Source: Streptomyces sp. NBC_00459
GTDB taxonomy: Bacteria > Actinomycetota > Actinomycetes > Streptomycetales > Streptomycetaceae
Assembly: GCF_036013955.1 (NCBI RefSeq)
Contig: NZ_CP107903.1
Span: forward strand, 3,410,001 to 3,474,000
Direction: 5' to 3'
Length of the DNA: 64,000 bases
A program made the position numbers and the translations under genes. The notes beneath the pieces were generated by a model. It was not told the DNA's origin. It made no database searches and saw only the letters and a list, made by a program, of their open reading frames with translations. The stretch's first letter is position 1; every line of letters begins with the position of its first letter. Of this stretch, positions 1-10,696 are shown piece by piece.

Positions 1-466
1 CGGGTCCGCCCGCGAAGAGCGTGTCGCCGCCGAAGAGGGCGCTCAGGGCGGGTGCGTAGAGGCAGACCGCGCCCGGGGCATGGCCGGGCGTGTGCAGCAC
101 GGTCAGCTCGACCCCGGCGACGGTCAGCACCTGGCCGTCGGTCAGCGAGGCGTCGGGTTCCCGGTCCGGGTGGGTCTGCTTCCACAGCGGCAGGTCGTCG
201 CCGTGGAGCAGGATCGGGGCGCCGGTACGCGCGGCGAGGGCCGGGGCCGCGTCGATGTGGTCGTTGTGGGCGTGGGTGCACACGATGGCCCGGAGAGTGC
301 GACCGCCGAGGGCCTCGGCGATGGCGTCGGCGTCATGGGCGGCGTCGATGACGAGCGCTTCGCTCTCGTCGCCGATGATCCACACGTTGTTGTCGACGTC
401 CCAGGTGCCGCCGTCGAGCGAGAACGTGCCCGAGGTGACCAGACGTTCTATACGGGCGCCGGCCAT
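1..466 (-). CDS. MBL-fold metallo-hydrolase (3' end outside window)
   Basis: The reverse strand reads as a metallo-beta-lactamase fold protein of at least 155 residues; its C-terminus lies beyond base 1. The metal-binding motif THAHNDHID is near residue 64, followed by HTPGH near 128 and GGDTLF near 148, all typical of the glyoxalase II/hydrolase branch. The ATG shares one base with the TGA of the upstream mycothiol dehydrogenase (TGATG), so the two are translationally coupled. In actinomycetes this pairing is common, and the hydrolase is thought to act on the S-formylmycothiol or a related thioester made by the dehydrogenase. That substrate is inferred from context only. Confidence 0.85.
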   Translation of the reverse strand, partial: MAGARIERLVTSGTFSLDGGTWDVDNNVWIIGDESEALVIDAAHDADAIAEALGGRTLRAIVCTHAHNDHIDAAPALAARTGAPILLHGDDLPLWKQTHPDREPDASLTDGQVLTVAGVELTVLHTPGHAPGAVCLYAPALSALFGGDTLFAGGP

Positions 467-1551
467 CACAGCACCACCACCGAACGCAGTACGTCGCCAC
501 CGTGCATCCGCTCGAACGCCTTCTCCACCTCGTCGAGCGCGATGGTCTCGGTCACGAAGGCGTCCAGGGGGAGGCGGCCCTGGAGGTAGAGGTCGATGAG
601 CATGGGGAAGTCGCGGGAGGGCAGGCAGTCGCCGTACCAGGACGACTTCAGCGAGCCACCGCGCCCGAAGACATCGATCAGCGGGAGCTCCAGCTTCATC
701 TCCGGCGTCGGCACCCCGACCAGCACGACCGTCCCGGCGAGGTCACGGGCGTAGAACGCCTGCTTGTACGTCTCCGGGCGGCCGACCGCCTCGATGACCA
801 CGTCGGCGCCGTTGCCGCCGGTCAGCTCACGGATCGCCTCGACCGGATCGGTCTCCCTGGAGTTGACCGTGTGGGTCGCGCCCAGCTTGCGGGCGGTCGC
901 GAGCTTGTTGTCGTCGATGTCGACGGCGATGATCCTCGCGGCGCCGGCCAGGTTCGACCCGACGACCGCCGCGTCCCCGACCCCACCGCAGCCGATGACC
1001 GCGACGGAGTCGCCACGGCCGACGTTCCCGGTGTTGATGGCGGCGCCGATTCCGGCCATCACGCCACACCCCAGCAGCCCGGCGACAGCGGCCGAGGCTG
1101 CCGGGTCGACCTTGGTGCACTGTCCGGCCGCGACGAGCGTCTTCTCGGCGAACGCCCCGATACCGAGCGCCGGGGAGAGTTCCGTGCCGTCGAGCAGGGT
1201 CATCTTCTGCTTGGCGTTGTGCGTGTTGAAGCAGTACCACGGACGCCCGCGCAGACAGGCCCGGCAGTTCCCGCACACCGCACGCCAGTTGAGGATCACG
1301 AAGTCACCGGGAGCCACGTCCGTGACCCCCTCCCCCACCGACTCCACGACCCCGGCCGCCTCATGACCCAGCAGGAAGGGGAAGTCGTCGTTGATCCCGC
1401 CCTCGCGGTAATGCAGGTCGGTGTGGCACACACCGCAGGCCTGGATCTTCACCAGCGCCTCGCCCGGCCCGGGGTCCGGCACGAGGATCGTCTCCAGGCT
1501 GACGGGGGCGCCCTTGCCCCGCGCGACGACAGCACGGACCTGGTGAGTCAT
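466..1551 (-). CDS. S-(hydroxymethyl)mycothiol dehydrogenase
   Basis: Zinc-dependent medium-chain dehydrogenase of 361 residues that oxidises the formaldehyde-mycothiol adduct with NAD+, the actinobacterial counterpart of glutathione-dependent formaldehyde dehydrogenase. Visible are the catalytic-zinc segment [14 protein letters not shown] with GHEAAG, the structural-zinc cysteines in [15 protein letters not shown], and the nucleotide-binding GCGGVGD. The stretch [17 protein letters not shown] is characteristic of the mycothiol-specific subfamily. I chose the ATG at 1551 because GAGGAG lies five bases upstream; a GTG at 1557 would overlap that ribosome site. It is coupled to the downstream metallo-hydrolase and sits 93 bp after icmF, from which a hairpin separates it. 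Confidence 0.9.
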   Translation of the reverse strand: MTHQVRAVVARGKGAPVSLETILVPDPGPGEALVKIQACGVCHTDLHYREGGINDDFPFLLGHEAAGVVESVGEGVTDVAPGDFVILNWRAVCGNCRACLRGRPWYCFNTHNAKQKMTLLDGTELSPALGIGAFAEKTLVAAGQCTKVDPAASAAVAGLLGCGVMAGIGAAINTGNVGRGDSVAVIGCGGVGDAAVVGSNLAGAARIIAVDIDDNKLATARKLGATHTVNSRETDPVEAIRELTGGNGADVVIEAVGRPETYKQAFYARDLAGTVVLVGVPTPEMKLELPLIDVFGRGGSLKSSWYGDCLPSRDFPMLIDLYLQGRLPLDAFVTETIALDEVEKAFERMHGGDVLRSVVVL

Positions 1552-1581
1552 GGCCACTCCTCGACTACTGGATGTTGCTCA

Positions 1582-1608
1582 TTGCGGCACGCATCTCACG
1601 TGCCGCAA
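1582..1608. promoter_or_regulatory. Inverted repeat upstream of mycothiol dehydrogenase
   Basis: TTGCGGCACG (1582-1591) and CGTGCCGCAA (1599-1608) form a perfect 10-bp inverted repeat with a seven-base gap, between the icmF stop and the dehydrogenase start. No T-tract follows on either strand, so a regulator site is as likely as a terminator for icmF. The half-site GCGGCAC also occurs in the palindrome upstream of citrate synthase. Confidence 0.5.
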
Positions 1609-1644
1609 CAAAGCATCATGGAGGGCGGAGCGCCGGTCAAGGAT

Positions 1645-4600
1645 TCAGACGTTCCTCCGGTACTGGCCCCCGATCTCGAAGAACGCCTCGGTGACCTGGC
1701 GCAGGGTGCACACCCTGGCCGCCGCCATCAGTGCCTCGAAGGCGTTGTCGCCGCCCACGGCGGCCTCCTTCAGCCGGGCGAGCGCCTGCGTGGCCTCCGC
1801 TCCGTGCGTGTTCCGGAAGTCGCGTACGCGCGCGAGCTGGGACTCCTTCTCCGTCTCCGTGGCACGGGCGAGCTCGACCTCGTGGGGCGCTCCCTCACCG
1901 CCGGGCCGACGGAAGGTGTTGACGCCGATGATGGGCAGCGTGCCGTCGTGCTTGCGCTGCTCGTACAGCATCGACTCGTCCTGGATGCGCCCGCGCTGGT
2001 AGCCGGTCTCCATCGCGCCGAGCACGCCACCGCGCTCGTTGATCCGGTCGAACTCGGCGAGCACCGCCTCCTCGACCAGGTCGGTGAGCTGGTCGATGAT
2101 GAACGACCCCTGGAGCGGGTTCTCGTTCATCGCGAGCCCCCACTCGCGGTTGATGATGAGCTGGATGGCCAGCGCCCGCCGCACCGACTCCTCGGACGGG
2201 GTGGTGACGGCCTCGTCGTAGGCGTTGGTGTGCAGGGAGTTGGCGTTGTCGTAGATGGCGATCAGGCCCTGCAGGGTGGTGCGGATGTCGTTGAAGTCCA
2301 TCTCCTGGGCGTGCAGGGACCGCCCCGAGGTCTGCACGTGGTACTTCAGCTTCTGACTCCTCTCCCCCGCCCCGTACCGCTCCTTCATCGCGACGGCCCA
2401 GATCCGGCGGGCGACCCGGCCGAGGACGGAGTACTCCGGGTCCATGCCGTTGGAGAAGAAGAAGGACAGGTTGGGCGCGAAGTCGTCGATGCGCATACCG
2501 CGCGCCAGGTAGGCCTCGACGTAGGTGAATCCGTTGGCCAGGGTGAAGGCCAGCTGGCTGATCGGGTTCGCCCCGGCCTCGGCGATGTGGTAGCCGGAGA
2601 TGGACACCGAGTAGAAGTTGCGGACCTTCTGCTCGATGAACCACTCCTGGATGTCGGCCATCATCCGCAGACTGAACTCGGTGGAGAACAGACAGGTGTT
2701 CTGCCCCTGGTCCTCCTTGAGGATGTCGGCCTGCACGGTGCCGCGCACGTTCGCGAGCGCGTGCGCCCGCAGCTCGGCGGCCTCCTCGGGCGAGGGGTCG
2801 CGCCCTTCCGCCGCCCGGAACTTGTCCACCTGCTGGTCGATGACGGTGTTGAGGAAGAAGGCCAGCACGGTCGGTGCCGGGCCGTTGATCGTCATCGACA
2901 CCGAGGTGGTCGGCGCGACGAGGTCGAACCCGTCGTAGAGCGCCTTCATGTCGTCCAGGGTCGCCACGGAAACCCCGGACGTGCCGACCTTGCCGTAGAT
3001 GTCGGGGCGTTCGTCGGGGTCACGGCCGTAGAGGGTGACGGAGTCGAAGGCGGTGGACAGCCGGGTGGCCGGCTGGCCCTCGGACAGCAGCTTGAAGCGC
3101 CGGTTCGTACGGAACGGGTCGCCCTCCCCGGCGAACATCCGCGCCGGGTCCTCGCCGTCGCGCTTGAAGGGGAACACCCCGGCGGTGAACGGGAAGAGGC
3201 CGGGCAGGTTCTCCCGGCGCCAGAACCGCACCAGTTCGCCATGGTCGGTGAAGGCGGGCAGCGCGACCCGGGGGATCAGGTTGCCCGACAGGGACTCGCG
3301 GTTCAGCTTCGTACGGATCTCCCGGTCCCGTACCTTCACCACCTGCTCGTCGCCGGAGTACGACGCCACGACCGCGGGCCAGTCGAGGATCTGGTCCCCG
3401 ATCTCGTGCGGGAGGTCCCGGTGGGCGTTCGCGAGCAGCGACTCCACGCCCGCCGGGTCGGCACCGGCCTCGACGAGCTCGCCCCTGACGGCGTCCAGCC
3501 GCTGCACCCGCCGGGCCGCTTCGGCCAGCGCTTCGGTCCGGTCGTGGTAGGCGCGGACCGCCTCCGTGATCTCGGCGAGATAGCGCACCCGCTCGGCGGG
3601 CACCACCCGCCGGATGCCGGAGGAGTGCCGTACGGAGACCGGCGCCAGGGCGCCCTCGGCCAGCGGCAGCCCCCGCTCGGCCAGAGTGGCCTTCAGGTGC
3701 TGGTAGAGCGCGGTGACACCGTCGTCGTTGAACGTGGCCGCCGAGGTGCCGTACACCGGCATGTCCTCGGGCTTCTTGCCGAACGCCTCGCGGTTGCGGA
3801 CCAGTTGGCGGCCCACGTCACGCATCGCGTCCTTGGCGCCGCGCCGCTCGAACTTGTTGATCGCCACGACGTCGGCGAAGTCGAGCATGTCGATCTTCTC
3901 CAGCTGCGAGGCGGCGCCGAACTCCGGCGTCATCACGTACATCGACGTGTCGACGTACGGCACGATCGCCGCGTCGCCCTGCCCGATACCCGGCGTCTCC
4001 ACGATCACCAGGTCGAACCCGGCGGCCTTGACCACGTCGATCACGTCGGACAGGTGCTCGGGCAGCTCACGGCTGCCGCGGGTGGCCAGGCTCCGGAAGA
4101 AGATCCGGCTGCCGTCCAGTGAGTTCATCCGGATGCGGTCGCCGAGCAGCGCACCGCCGCCCCGACGCCGGGTGGGGTCCACGGCGATCACCGCGATCCG
4201 CAGCTTGTCCTGCTGGTCGACGCGGAACCGCCGTACCAGCTCGTCCGTGAGAGACGACTTCCCGGAGCCGCCGGTGCCGGTGATCCCGAGGACCGGCGTG
4301 ACCCGTGCCGCGGCGGCGGCGCGCACCTGCTCCAGCAGCTCCGGGGGCAGCTTGCCCAGTTCCGCACCGGTGAGGGCACGGGCGATGGCGAAGCGGTCGC
4401 CGGTCAGCACGGCGGCGGCATCGACCGGCTTGCTCTCCCAGAGGTCGAAGTCGCAGTCCTTCACGACCGAGTTGACCATCCCGGCGAGGCCCATCCGCTG
4501 CCCGTCCTCGGGCGAGAAGATGGTCACGCCGCTGCGGCGCAGCCGGGTGATCTCCTCGGGCACGATGACACCGCCGCCGCCCCCGACCACCTGGACGTGC

Positions 4601-4878
4601 TCGGCCCCCTGCTCGCGCAGCGACTCGACGAGATACTCGAAGTACTCCACATGCCCGCCCTGGTACGACGAGACGGCCACCCCGTGCGCGTCCTCCTCCA
4701 GCGCCGCGTCCACGACCTCCCGCACCGACCGGTTGTGCCCCAGGTGGATCACCTCGGCGCCCTGGGACTGGAAGATCCGCCGCATGATGTTGATCGAGGC
4801 GTCATGCCCGTCGAACAGCGCGGAGGCCGTCACCAGGCGGACGGGGTGCACGGGACGGTGGAGATCGTTCACGGTCAT
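1645..4878 (-). CDS. icmF: Fused isobutyryl-CoA mutase IcmF (B12-dependent)
   Basis: Adenosylcobalamin-dependent mutase of 1077 residues interconverting isobutyryl-CoA and n-butyryl-CoA, linking valine breakdown and fatty-acid/polyketide precursor pools. Three parts are visible in the expected IcmF order: an N-terminal B12-binding domain (DGHDASINIMRR with the cobalt-ligating His), a central MeaB-like G-protein chaperone (P-loop GTGGSGKSS near residue 205), and a C-terminal methylmalonyl-CoA-mutase-type barrel. The ATG at 4878 has GGAAGG five bases upstream. An in-frame ATG at 4914 would begin almost inside the inverted repeat at 4917-4965, so I rejected it. No cobalamin riboswitch was recognised in the leader. 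Confidence 0.95.
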   Translation of the reverse strand: MTVNDLHRPVHPVRLVTASALFDGHDASINIMRRIFQSQGAEVIHLGHNRSVREVVDAALEEDAHGVAVSSYQGGHVEYFEYLVESLREQGAEHVQVVGGGGGVIVPEEITRLRRSGVTIFSPEDGQRMGLAGMVNSVVKDCDFDLWESKPVDAAAVLTGDRFAIARALTGAELGKLPPELLEQVRAAAAARVTPVLGITGTGGSGKSSLTDELVRRFRVDQQDKLRIAVIAVDPTRRRGGGALLGDRIRMNSLDGSRIFFRSLATRGSRELPEHLSDVIDVVKAAGFDLVIVETPGIGQGDAAIVPYVDTSMYVMTPEFGAASQLEKIDMLDFADVVAINKFERRGAKDAMRDVGRQLVRNREAFGKKPEDMPVYGTSAATFNDDGVTALYQHLKATLAERGLPLAEGALAPVSVRHSSGIRRVVPAERVRYLAEITEAVRAYHDRTEALAEAARRVQRLDAVRGELVEAGADPAGVESLLANAHRDLPHEIGDQILDWPAVVASYSGDEQVVKVRDREIRTKLNRESLSGNLIPRVALPAFTDHGELVRFWRRENLPGLFPFTAGVFPFKRDGEDPARMFAGEGDPFRTNRRFKLLSEGQPATRLSTAFDSVTLYGRDPDERPDIYGKVGTSGVSVATLDDMKALYDGFDLVAPTTSVSMTINGPAPTVLAFFLNTVIDQQVDKFRAAEGRDPSPEEAAELRAHALANVRGTVQADILKEDQGQNTCLFSTEFSLRMMADIQEWFIEQKVRNFYSVSISGYHIAEAGANPISQLAFTLANGFTYVEAYLARGMRIDDFAPNLSFFFSNGMDPEYSVLGRVARRIWAVAMKERYGAGERSQKLKYHVQTSGRSLHAQEMDFNDIRTTLQGLIAIYDNANSLHTNAYDEAVTTPSEESVRRALAIQLIINREWGLAMNENPLQGSFIIDQLTDLVEEAVLAEFDRINERGGVLGAMETGYQRGRIQDESMLYEQRKHDGTLPIIGVNTFRRPGGEGAPHEVELARATETEKESQLARVRDFRNTHGAEATQALARLKEAAVGGDNAFEALMAAARVCTLRQVTEAFFEIGGQYRRNV

Positions 4879-4916
4879 GGGGGCCTTCCCAAAACGCGCC
4901 GGGGAGCGCGACATGG

Positions 4917-4965
4917 ATTTAGTTGGACGTCCTAGTAAAAAGGATACTAGGACGTCCGACTAAAT
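4917..4965. promoter_or_regulatory. 49-bp inverted repeat, probable double operator
   Basis: Two 21-bp arms (4917-4937 and 4945-4965) are reverse complements with a single mismatch, separated by seven A-rich bases. Each arm is centred on GGACGTCC, itself a perfect 8-bp palindrome, with flanking TAGT/AGTA-type bases. Each arm could therefore bind one dimer, and the site could hold two. It lies 39 bp upstream of the icmF start and about 140 bp from the divergent reductase. The regulator is not identifiable from this window; the only local candidate, PadR at 7194, has its own better candidate site. Confidence 0.75.
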
Positions 4966-4967
4966 AG

Positions 4968-7139
<2,172 letters not shown>

Positions 7140-7193
7140 CACTCGTACGAGCACACCAGCCCCAGGCAGGCCCCGGTCCCTAGGATTGAGTTC

Positions 7194-7742
7194 ATGTCAC
7201 TCCCGCACGCGATCCTCACCGCCCTGCTCGAAAAGCCTTCCTCGGGGCTGGAGTTGACCCGACGGTTCGACAGGTCGATCGGCTACTTCTGGTCGGCCAC
7301 ACATCAGCAGATCTATCGCGAGCTGGGAAAACTGGAGGCCGAGGGGCACATCCGCGCCCTGCCCGCCGAGCAGCCCACCCGCGGGCAGAAGAAGAGCTAC
7401 GAGGTCCTGCCCGCGGGTCGCGCCGAACTGGCCCGCTGGACCGCCGCGTCCCAGGACCCCAAGCCCTACCGCGACACGATGCTGCTGCGGCTGCGCGCCT
7501 CGGCGGTCGTCGGCACCGAGGGCATCGAGGCCGATCTGCGCCGCCACCTCGCCCTGCATCAGCAGCAGTTGACCGAGTATCAGAACATCGAGGAGCGGGA
7601 CTTCCCACCCGGTGCGGGCAGCCCCCAGGACCGCCTCCAGCACCTGGTCCTGCGGGCGGGCATCGACCTGGAGACCTTCTGGACCCAGTGGCTCACCCAC
7701 GCCCTGGCGGAGTTCGCGGAGCTTCCCGGCGAAAACGCGTGA
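7194..7742 (+). CDS. PadR-family transcriptional regulator
   Basis: Small winged-helix regulator of 182 residues. The N-terminal half (HAILTALLEKPSSGLELTRRFD ... IYRELGKLEAEGHI) is the PadR HTH and wing; the C-terminal half is the PadR-C/Vir-like helical dimerisation region. It follows the flavin reductase in the same direction and ends in a strong terminator. Members usually repress a neighbouring gene and respond to small phenolics or other toxicants. Control of the upstream reductase through the palindrome at 5014-5033 is an inference. Confidence 0.88.
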   Translation: MSLPHAILTALLEKPSSGLELTRRFDRSIGYFWSATHQQIYRELGKLEAEGHIRALPAEQPTRGQKKSYEVLPAGRAELARWTAASQDPKPYRDTMLLRLRASAVVGTEGIEADLRRHLALHQQQLTEYQNIEERDFPPGAGSPQDRLQHLVLRAGIDLETFWTQWLTHALAEFAELPGENA

Positions 7743-7785
7743 GCGCCCCGTGTCCGAGGCCAGGCCTCGGACACGGGGCGCTCAC
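7739..7785. terminator. Strong bidirectional hairpin between PadR and P450 genes
   Basis: A perfect 22-bp stem (7739-7760 with 7764-7785) closes on a three-base loop. It overlaps the PadR stop codon and lies between two convergent genes, so it probably serves both strands. No U-tract follows, as is common in Streptomyces. Confidence 0.85.
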
Positions 7786-7836
7786 GGCAGTCAAGCCGAT
7801 CGGTTCAACAGGTCGAAGTGGATGAGCAGTTGAGCC

Positions 7837-9198
7837 TCAGAGCCGGAAGACGTCGAGGAAGGAGCTCCAGAATCCCTTCTTGCGCTGTTCCTGCTGGGCC
7901 GCCGGGGCCGGGGTCTGCTGTGGCGCCGGACGCCGTACCGGTTCGATCGTCGGCGCCAGGTTGCGCAGGGCCGACGCCATCCGGGTGGCCGGCGTCGGGC
8001 TGAACCGCGCCGGCAGCGCGGCCAGCGCGCGGTGGAAGGGGCCGGGGCGCCACACCAGGCTGTCCTGCGGGACCGCGAGGGTCAGGTCGGGCAGCGCGTT
8101 GAGGATCCGCTCGATCGCCGTGAGCGCGATGACCTGGGCCGGGTCCTTGGCGGGGCAGGCGTGCGGGCCCGCGCCGAAGCCCAGGTGCGCGCCCTTGCTG
8201 GCCAGTTGCCGGGCCTCGTTGAGAGCCGGGTCGCTGTTGGCGGCGGCGAAGCTGATGACGACCGGGCTGTTCGCGTCGACCGACACACCACCGAGGTCGA
8301 CGTCCTGCAACGCGTAGTGCGTCGCGTAGTTGGCGATGGGCGGGTTGTTCCACAGCACGTGCTCGATGGCTTCCTCGACCAGCATGCCGCTGCCGCGCTC
8401 GGACGGGCCGTCGGTCAGCAGCAGGAGCAGGGCACTGGCTATGAGGTTGCGCTGGGGTTCCAGGCCGGCGCCCATCAGCACGATCAACTGGTCCCGGAGT
8501 TCCTCGTCGTTGAGGCCCGCGGAGTGCTGGATGAGCCAGGAGGTCACGTCCTCGCCGGGCTCGCGGCGCTTGAGCGTGATCAGCTCCTGGAGACAGGTGA
8601 CGACCTGCTCCAGACCCTTGAGCGCGTCGTCCTGGCCGTCGAACATGGCGGACATGCCGGAGGTGAGGCGGTCGCCGATGTCGGCCGGGCAGCCGAACAT
8701 CTTGTTGAACAGCAGGAGCGGGATCAGCTTGGCGTAGTCGTTGAGGAGGTCGGCCCGGCCCCGCTCGCTGAACTGGTCGATCAGATAGTCGGCGATGGGC
8801 TCGACGTCCCGCCGGATGCGGCTGATGCTCAGCTTGGCGAGGCTCTCGGTGACGGCCTTGCGCAGCCGCAGGTGCACCGCACCGTCGGTGAACAGGACGT
8901 TGGGCCTGTACATCATCATCGGCAGGACCGGGCTGTCGAGGGAGATACGGCCCTCGTTGAGCGCGGCCCAGCGGCGCGAGTCACGGGAGAACAGGGTGGT
9001 GTTCTGGAGCACCCTGAGGGCCATCTCGTGCTGGACGACGAGCGTGGCGTCCACCCCGGGGGCGAGTTCGACGGGCGCCGCCGGACCGTAGGCGCGCATC
9101 TGGTCGTACAGGCGGTGCGGTTCGGCGGCGAAGTCGGTGCCGTGCATGGGGCATCTGGCGGGCGCGCTCGGGGTGGCACCCGCGTGCTGTGTGTCCAT
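7837..9198 (-). CDS. cvnE: Conservon cytochrome P450, CYP157-like, lacking ExxR Arg
   Basis: P450 of 453 residues closing the conservon. The heme-thiolate loop is intact (HLGFGAGPHACPAKDPA, Cys near residue 355). The K-helix is not: the expected ExxR is EHVL in VEEAIEHVLWNNPP, with Leu replacing the normally invariant Arg. The I-helix reads VLMGAGLEPQRN, without the usual acid/Thr pair. I recall the CYP157 family of Streptomyces conservons having motifs such as EQSLW in place of ExxR, so this is a family trait, not decay. The C-terminal 70 residues are Pro/Ala/Gln-rich, ending KKGFWSSFLDVFRL. It lies 151 bp after cvnD. Substrate unknown. Confidence 0.9.
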   Translation of the reverse strand: MDTQHAGATPSAPARCPMHGTDFAAEPHRLYDQMRAYGPAAPVELAPGVDATLVVQHEMALRVLQNTTLFSRDSRRWAALNEGRISLDSPVLPMMMYRPNVLFTDGAVHLRLRKAVTESLAKLSISRIRRDVEPIADYLIDQFSERGRADLLNDYAKLIPLLLFNKMFGCPADIGDRLTSGMSAMFDGQDDALKGLEQVVTCLQELITLKRREPGEDVTSWLIQHSAGLNDEELRDQLIVLMGAGLEPQRNLIASALLLLLTDGPSERGSGMLVEEAIEHVLWNNPPIANYATHYALQDVDLGGVSVDANSPVVISFAAANSDPALNEARQLASKGAHLGFGAGPHACPAKDPAQVIALTAIERILNALPDLTLAVPQDSLVWRPGPFHRALAALPARFSPTPATRMASALRNLAPTIEPVRRPAPQQTPAPAAQQEQRKKGFWSSFLDVFRL

Positions 9199-9349
9199 GA
9201 GGGTTCCTTAGGGTTCCCCGCACGTCGGGGCGGGGGACGGGGGTGAGGAAAGACCTTGTACGAGGCTGTGTCCCGGACGGCCCGGACGACCTGGACCCCC
9301 TGTCCGGACCCCCTGTGCGGGGAGGGGTCCGAAAGGGGGATACCGGGGT

Positions 9350-9943
9350 TCAGGCCGCGCGGGTGAGCAGGTGCTGGACGAGGGCGATCAGGGCCCTCGC
9401 CGAGGACGTCTGGTCCCGGGCGTCGCAGTAGACGACCGGGGTGTCGGGCAGCAGGTCGAGGGCCTCGCGGATCTCGTCCTCGTCGAACTCGCCGGCCACC
9501 GGGTCGAAGGTGTTGACGGCGATGGCGTACTCCAGGCCGTACTTCTCGACCAGGTCGATCACCGGAAACGTTTCAGCGAGCCGGGACGGGTCGACCAGGA
9601 GCAGTGCTCCGAGCGCGCCGCGGGCCATGTCCTCCCACAGCTGCATGAAGCGCTGCTGACCGGGCGTACCGAACAGGTACAGCACCAGTTCGTCGCTCAG
9701 CGTGAGCCGGCCGAAGTCCAGCGCGACCGTGGTCGTCACCTTGTCCGGCGCGCCCTTCAGGTCGTCCACCTGGGCGGACGCCTGGGTCATCTTCTCCTCG
9801 GTGCGCAGCGGGGCGATCTCCGACAACGAGCCGATGTACGTGGTCTTGCCCACGGCGAAGTGCCCTACGACAAGGATCTTCGCGGTGGTGGTGACCGCGT
9901 CTGAGACGTAGATCGTCTCAGCCGTAGAGCGATTCGAGTCCAT
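9350..9943 (-). CDS. cvnD: Conservon small GTP-binding protein CvnD
   Basis: Ras/Mgl-like GTPase of 197 residues. The P-loop is GHFAVGKTTYIG, the Walker B/switch II region FGTPGQQRFMQLWEDM, and a base-recognition-like segment is AVNTFDP. In conservons this GTPase forms a membrane-associated heterocomplex with the CvnA kinase-like protein, the roadblock protein CvnB and CvnC. The ATG at 9943 overlaps the end of cvnC by 26 bp, with AAGGTG four bases upstream, so it is translationally coupled. An in-frame ATG at 10000 would lie deep inside cvnC and is less likely. Confidence 0.92.
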   Translation of the reverse strand: MDSNRSTAETIYVSDAVTTTAKILVVGHFAVGKTTYIGSLSEIAPLRTEEKMTQASAQVDDLKGAPDKVTTTVALDFGRLTLSDELVLYLFGTPGQQRFMQLWEDMARGALGALLLVDPSRLAETFPVIDLVEKYGLEYAIAVNTFDPVAGEFDEDEIREALDLLPDTPVVYCDARDQTSSARALIALVQHLLTRAA

Positions 9944-10298
9944 GCAGCACCTTTTCGATGATTCCTCTGTCGACGGACTGGGCGCGTGGGGGCGCGGCAC
10001 GGCGCAGGAGATGACCTTGTTCGAATAAATCGGTCAGCAGGAGTCGAGCCACACCCACCGGCAGCGACAGATGCGCCGCGACCTCCGCGACGGAGAGGTA
10101 GCCGCCGCCGCACAGGTCCCAGATGGCCCGTACCTCGGGGCCGGCGCCGAGCGGCATCTCCCGTTCGGGAGCCAGTGTGACCAGGGTGTGCAGGGACAGG
10201 TCGTCGGCGGTCGGCAGCCGTCGCCCGCCCGTGATGACGTACGAGCGGACGAAGTCGCTGGTGACCGTGACCGGAGCTTCCTCGCCGTGCGCGTTCAT
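9918..10298 (-). CDS. cvnC: Conservon protein CvnC (DUF742)
   Basis: 126-residue DUF742 protein. The winged-helix-like core (GGYLSVAEVAAHLSLPVGVARLLLTDLFEQGHL) and the C-terminal RGIIEKVLHGLESL are typical. It starts at an ATG overlapping the cvnB stop (ATGA), and its end overlaps cvnD. Its biochemical role is not established; family proteins associate with the roadblock and GTPase partners. Confidence 0.92.
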   Translation of the reverse strand: MNAHGEEAPVTVTSDFVRSYVITGGRRLPTADDLSLHTLVTLAPEREMPLGAGPEVRAIWDLCGGGYLSVAEVAAHLSLPVGVARLLLTDLFEQGHLLRRAAPPRAQSVDRGIIEKVLHGLESLYG

Positions 10299-10696
10299 GC
10301 TTCCGCACCGGCGTTCTGGCGCGGCGGAGTGGTCATCGCCTTGCCGAGCGCCCCCACCTGCTGCTGCATCCGGAACGACATGGCCTCCATGTCGACGTCC
10401 AGCGCCGCCGACACGGCGAGGTAGGCGCCACTGCCCGCCGCGATGAGGAATATCCAGCCGCCGTCGTACTCGATCAGCGTCTGCTTCCACAGGCCGAGTC
10501 CGAAGCCCACGAAGGGGGCGACGGCCCGGCTCAGGGACTGCATCGAGCTCATCGCGGCGGCGTTGGTCTCCGCCGCGTCGCGGTCGATGTCGCTGGACCG
10601 CTCCAGCAGCAGGCCGTCGGCCGAGACGAGGATCGCGTGACGGGCGCCGCGCACCTGCAGCACGTCGTTCAGCACCCACGACAGATCGGGATTCAC
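10295..10696 (-). CDS. cvnB: Conservon roadblock/LC7 protein CvnB
   Basis: 133-residue roadblock/LC7-domain protein (NPDLSWVLNDVLQVRGARHAILVSADGLLL at the N-terminus), the class that acts as a GTPase-activating or scaffolding partner of MglA-like GTPases such as CvnD. The GTG start at 10696 overlaps the cvnA stop (GTGA), and the stop overlaps cvnC (ATGA), so the operon is fully coupled. Confidence 0.92.
   Translation of the reverse strand: MNPDLSWVLNDVLQVRGARHAILVSADGLLLERSSDIDRDAAETNAAAMSSMQSLSRAVAPFVGFGLGLWKQTLIEYDGGWIFLIAAGSGAYLAVSAALDVDMEAMSFRMQQQVGALGKAMTTPPRQNAGAEA

Noticed and set aside
502..4122. Very long plus-strand open frame (about 1200 codons) opposite the dehydrogenase and icmF
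   Set aside because: It is antisense to two well-recognised enzymes, has no domain, and is rich in His/Arg/Val as expected of a shadow frame in high-GC DNA.
4879..4914. Longer N-terminus of IcmF starting at 4914
   Set aside because: The start would touch the large inverted repeat and lacks a ribosome site, while ATG 4878 has GGAAGG at proper spacing.
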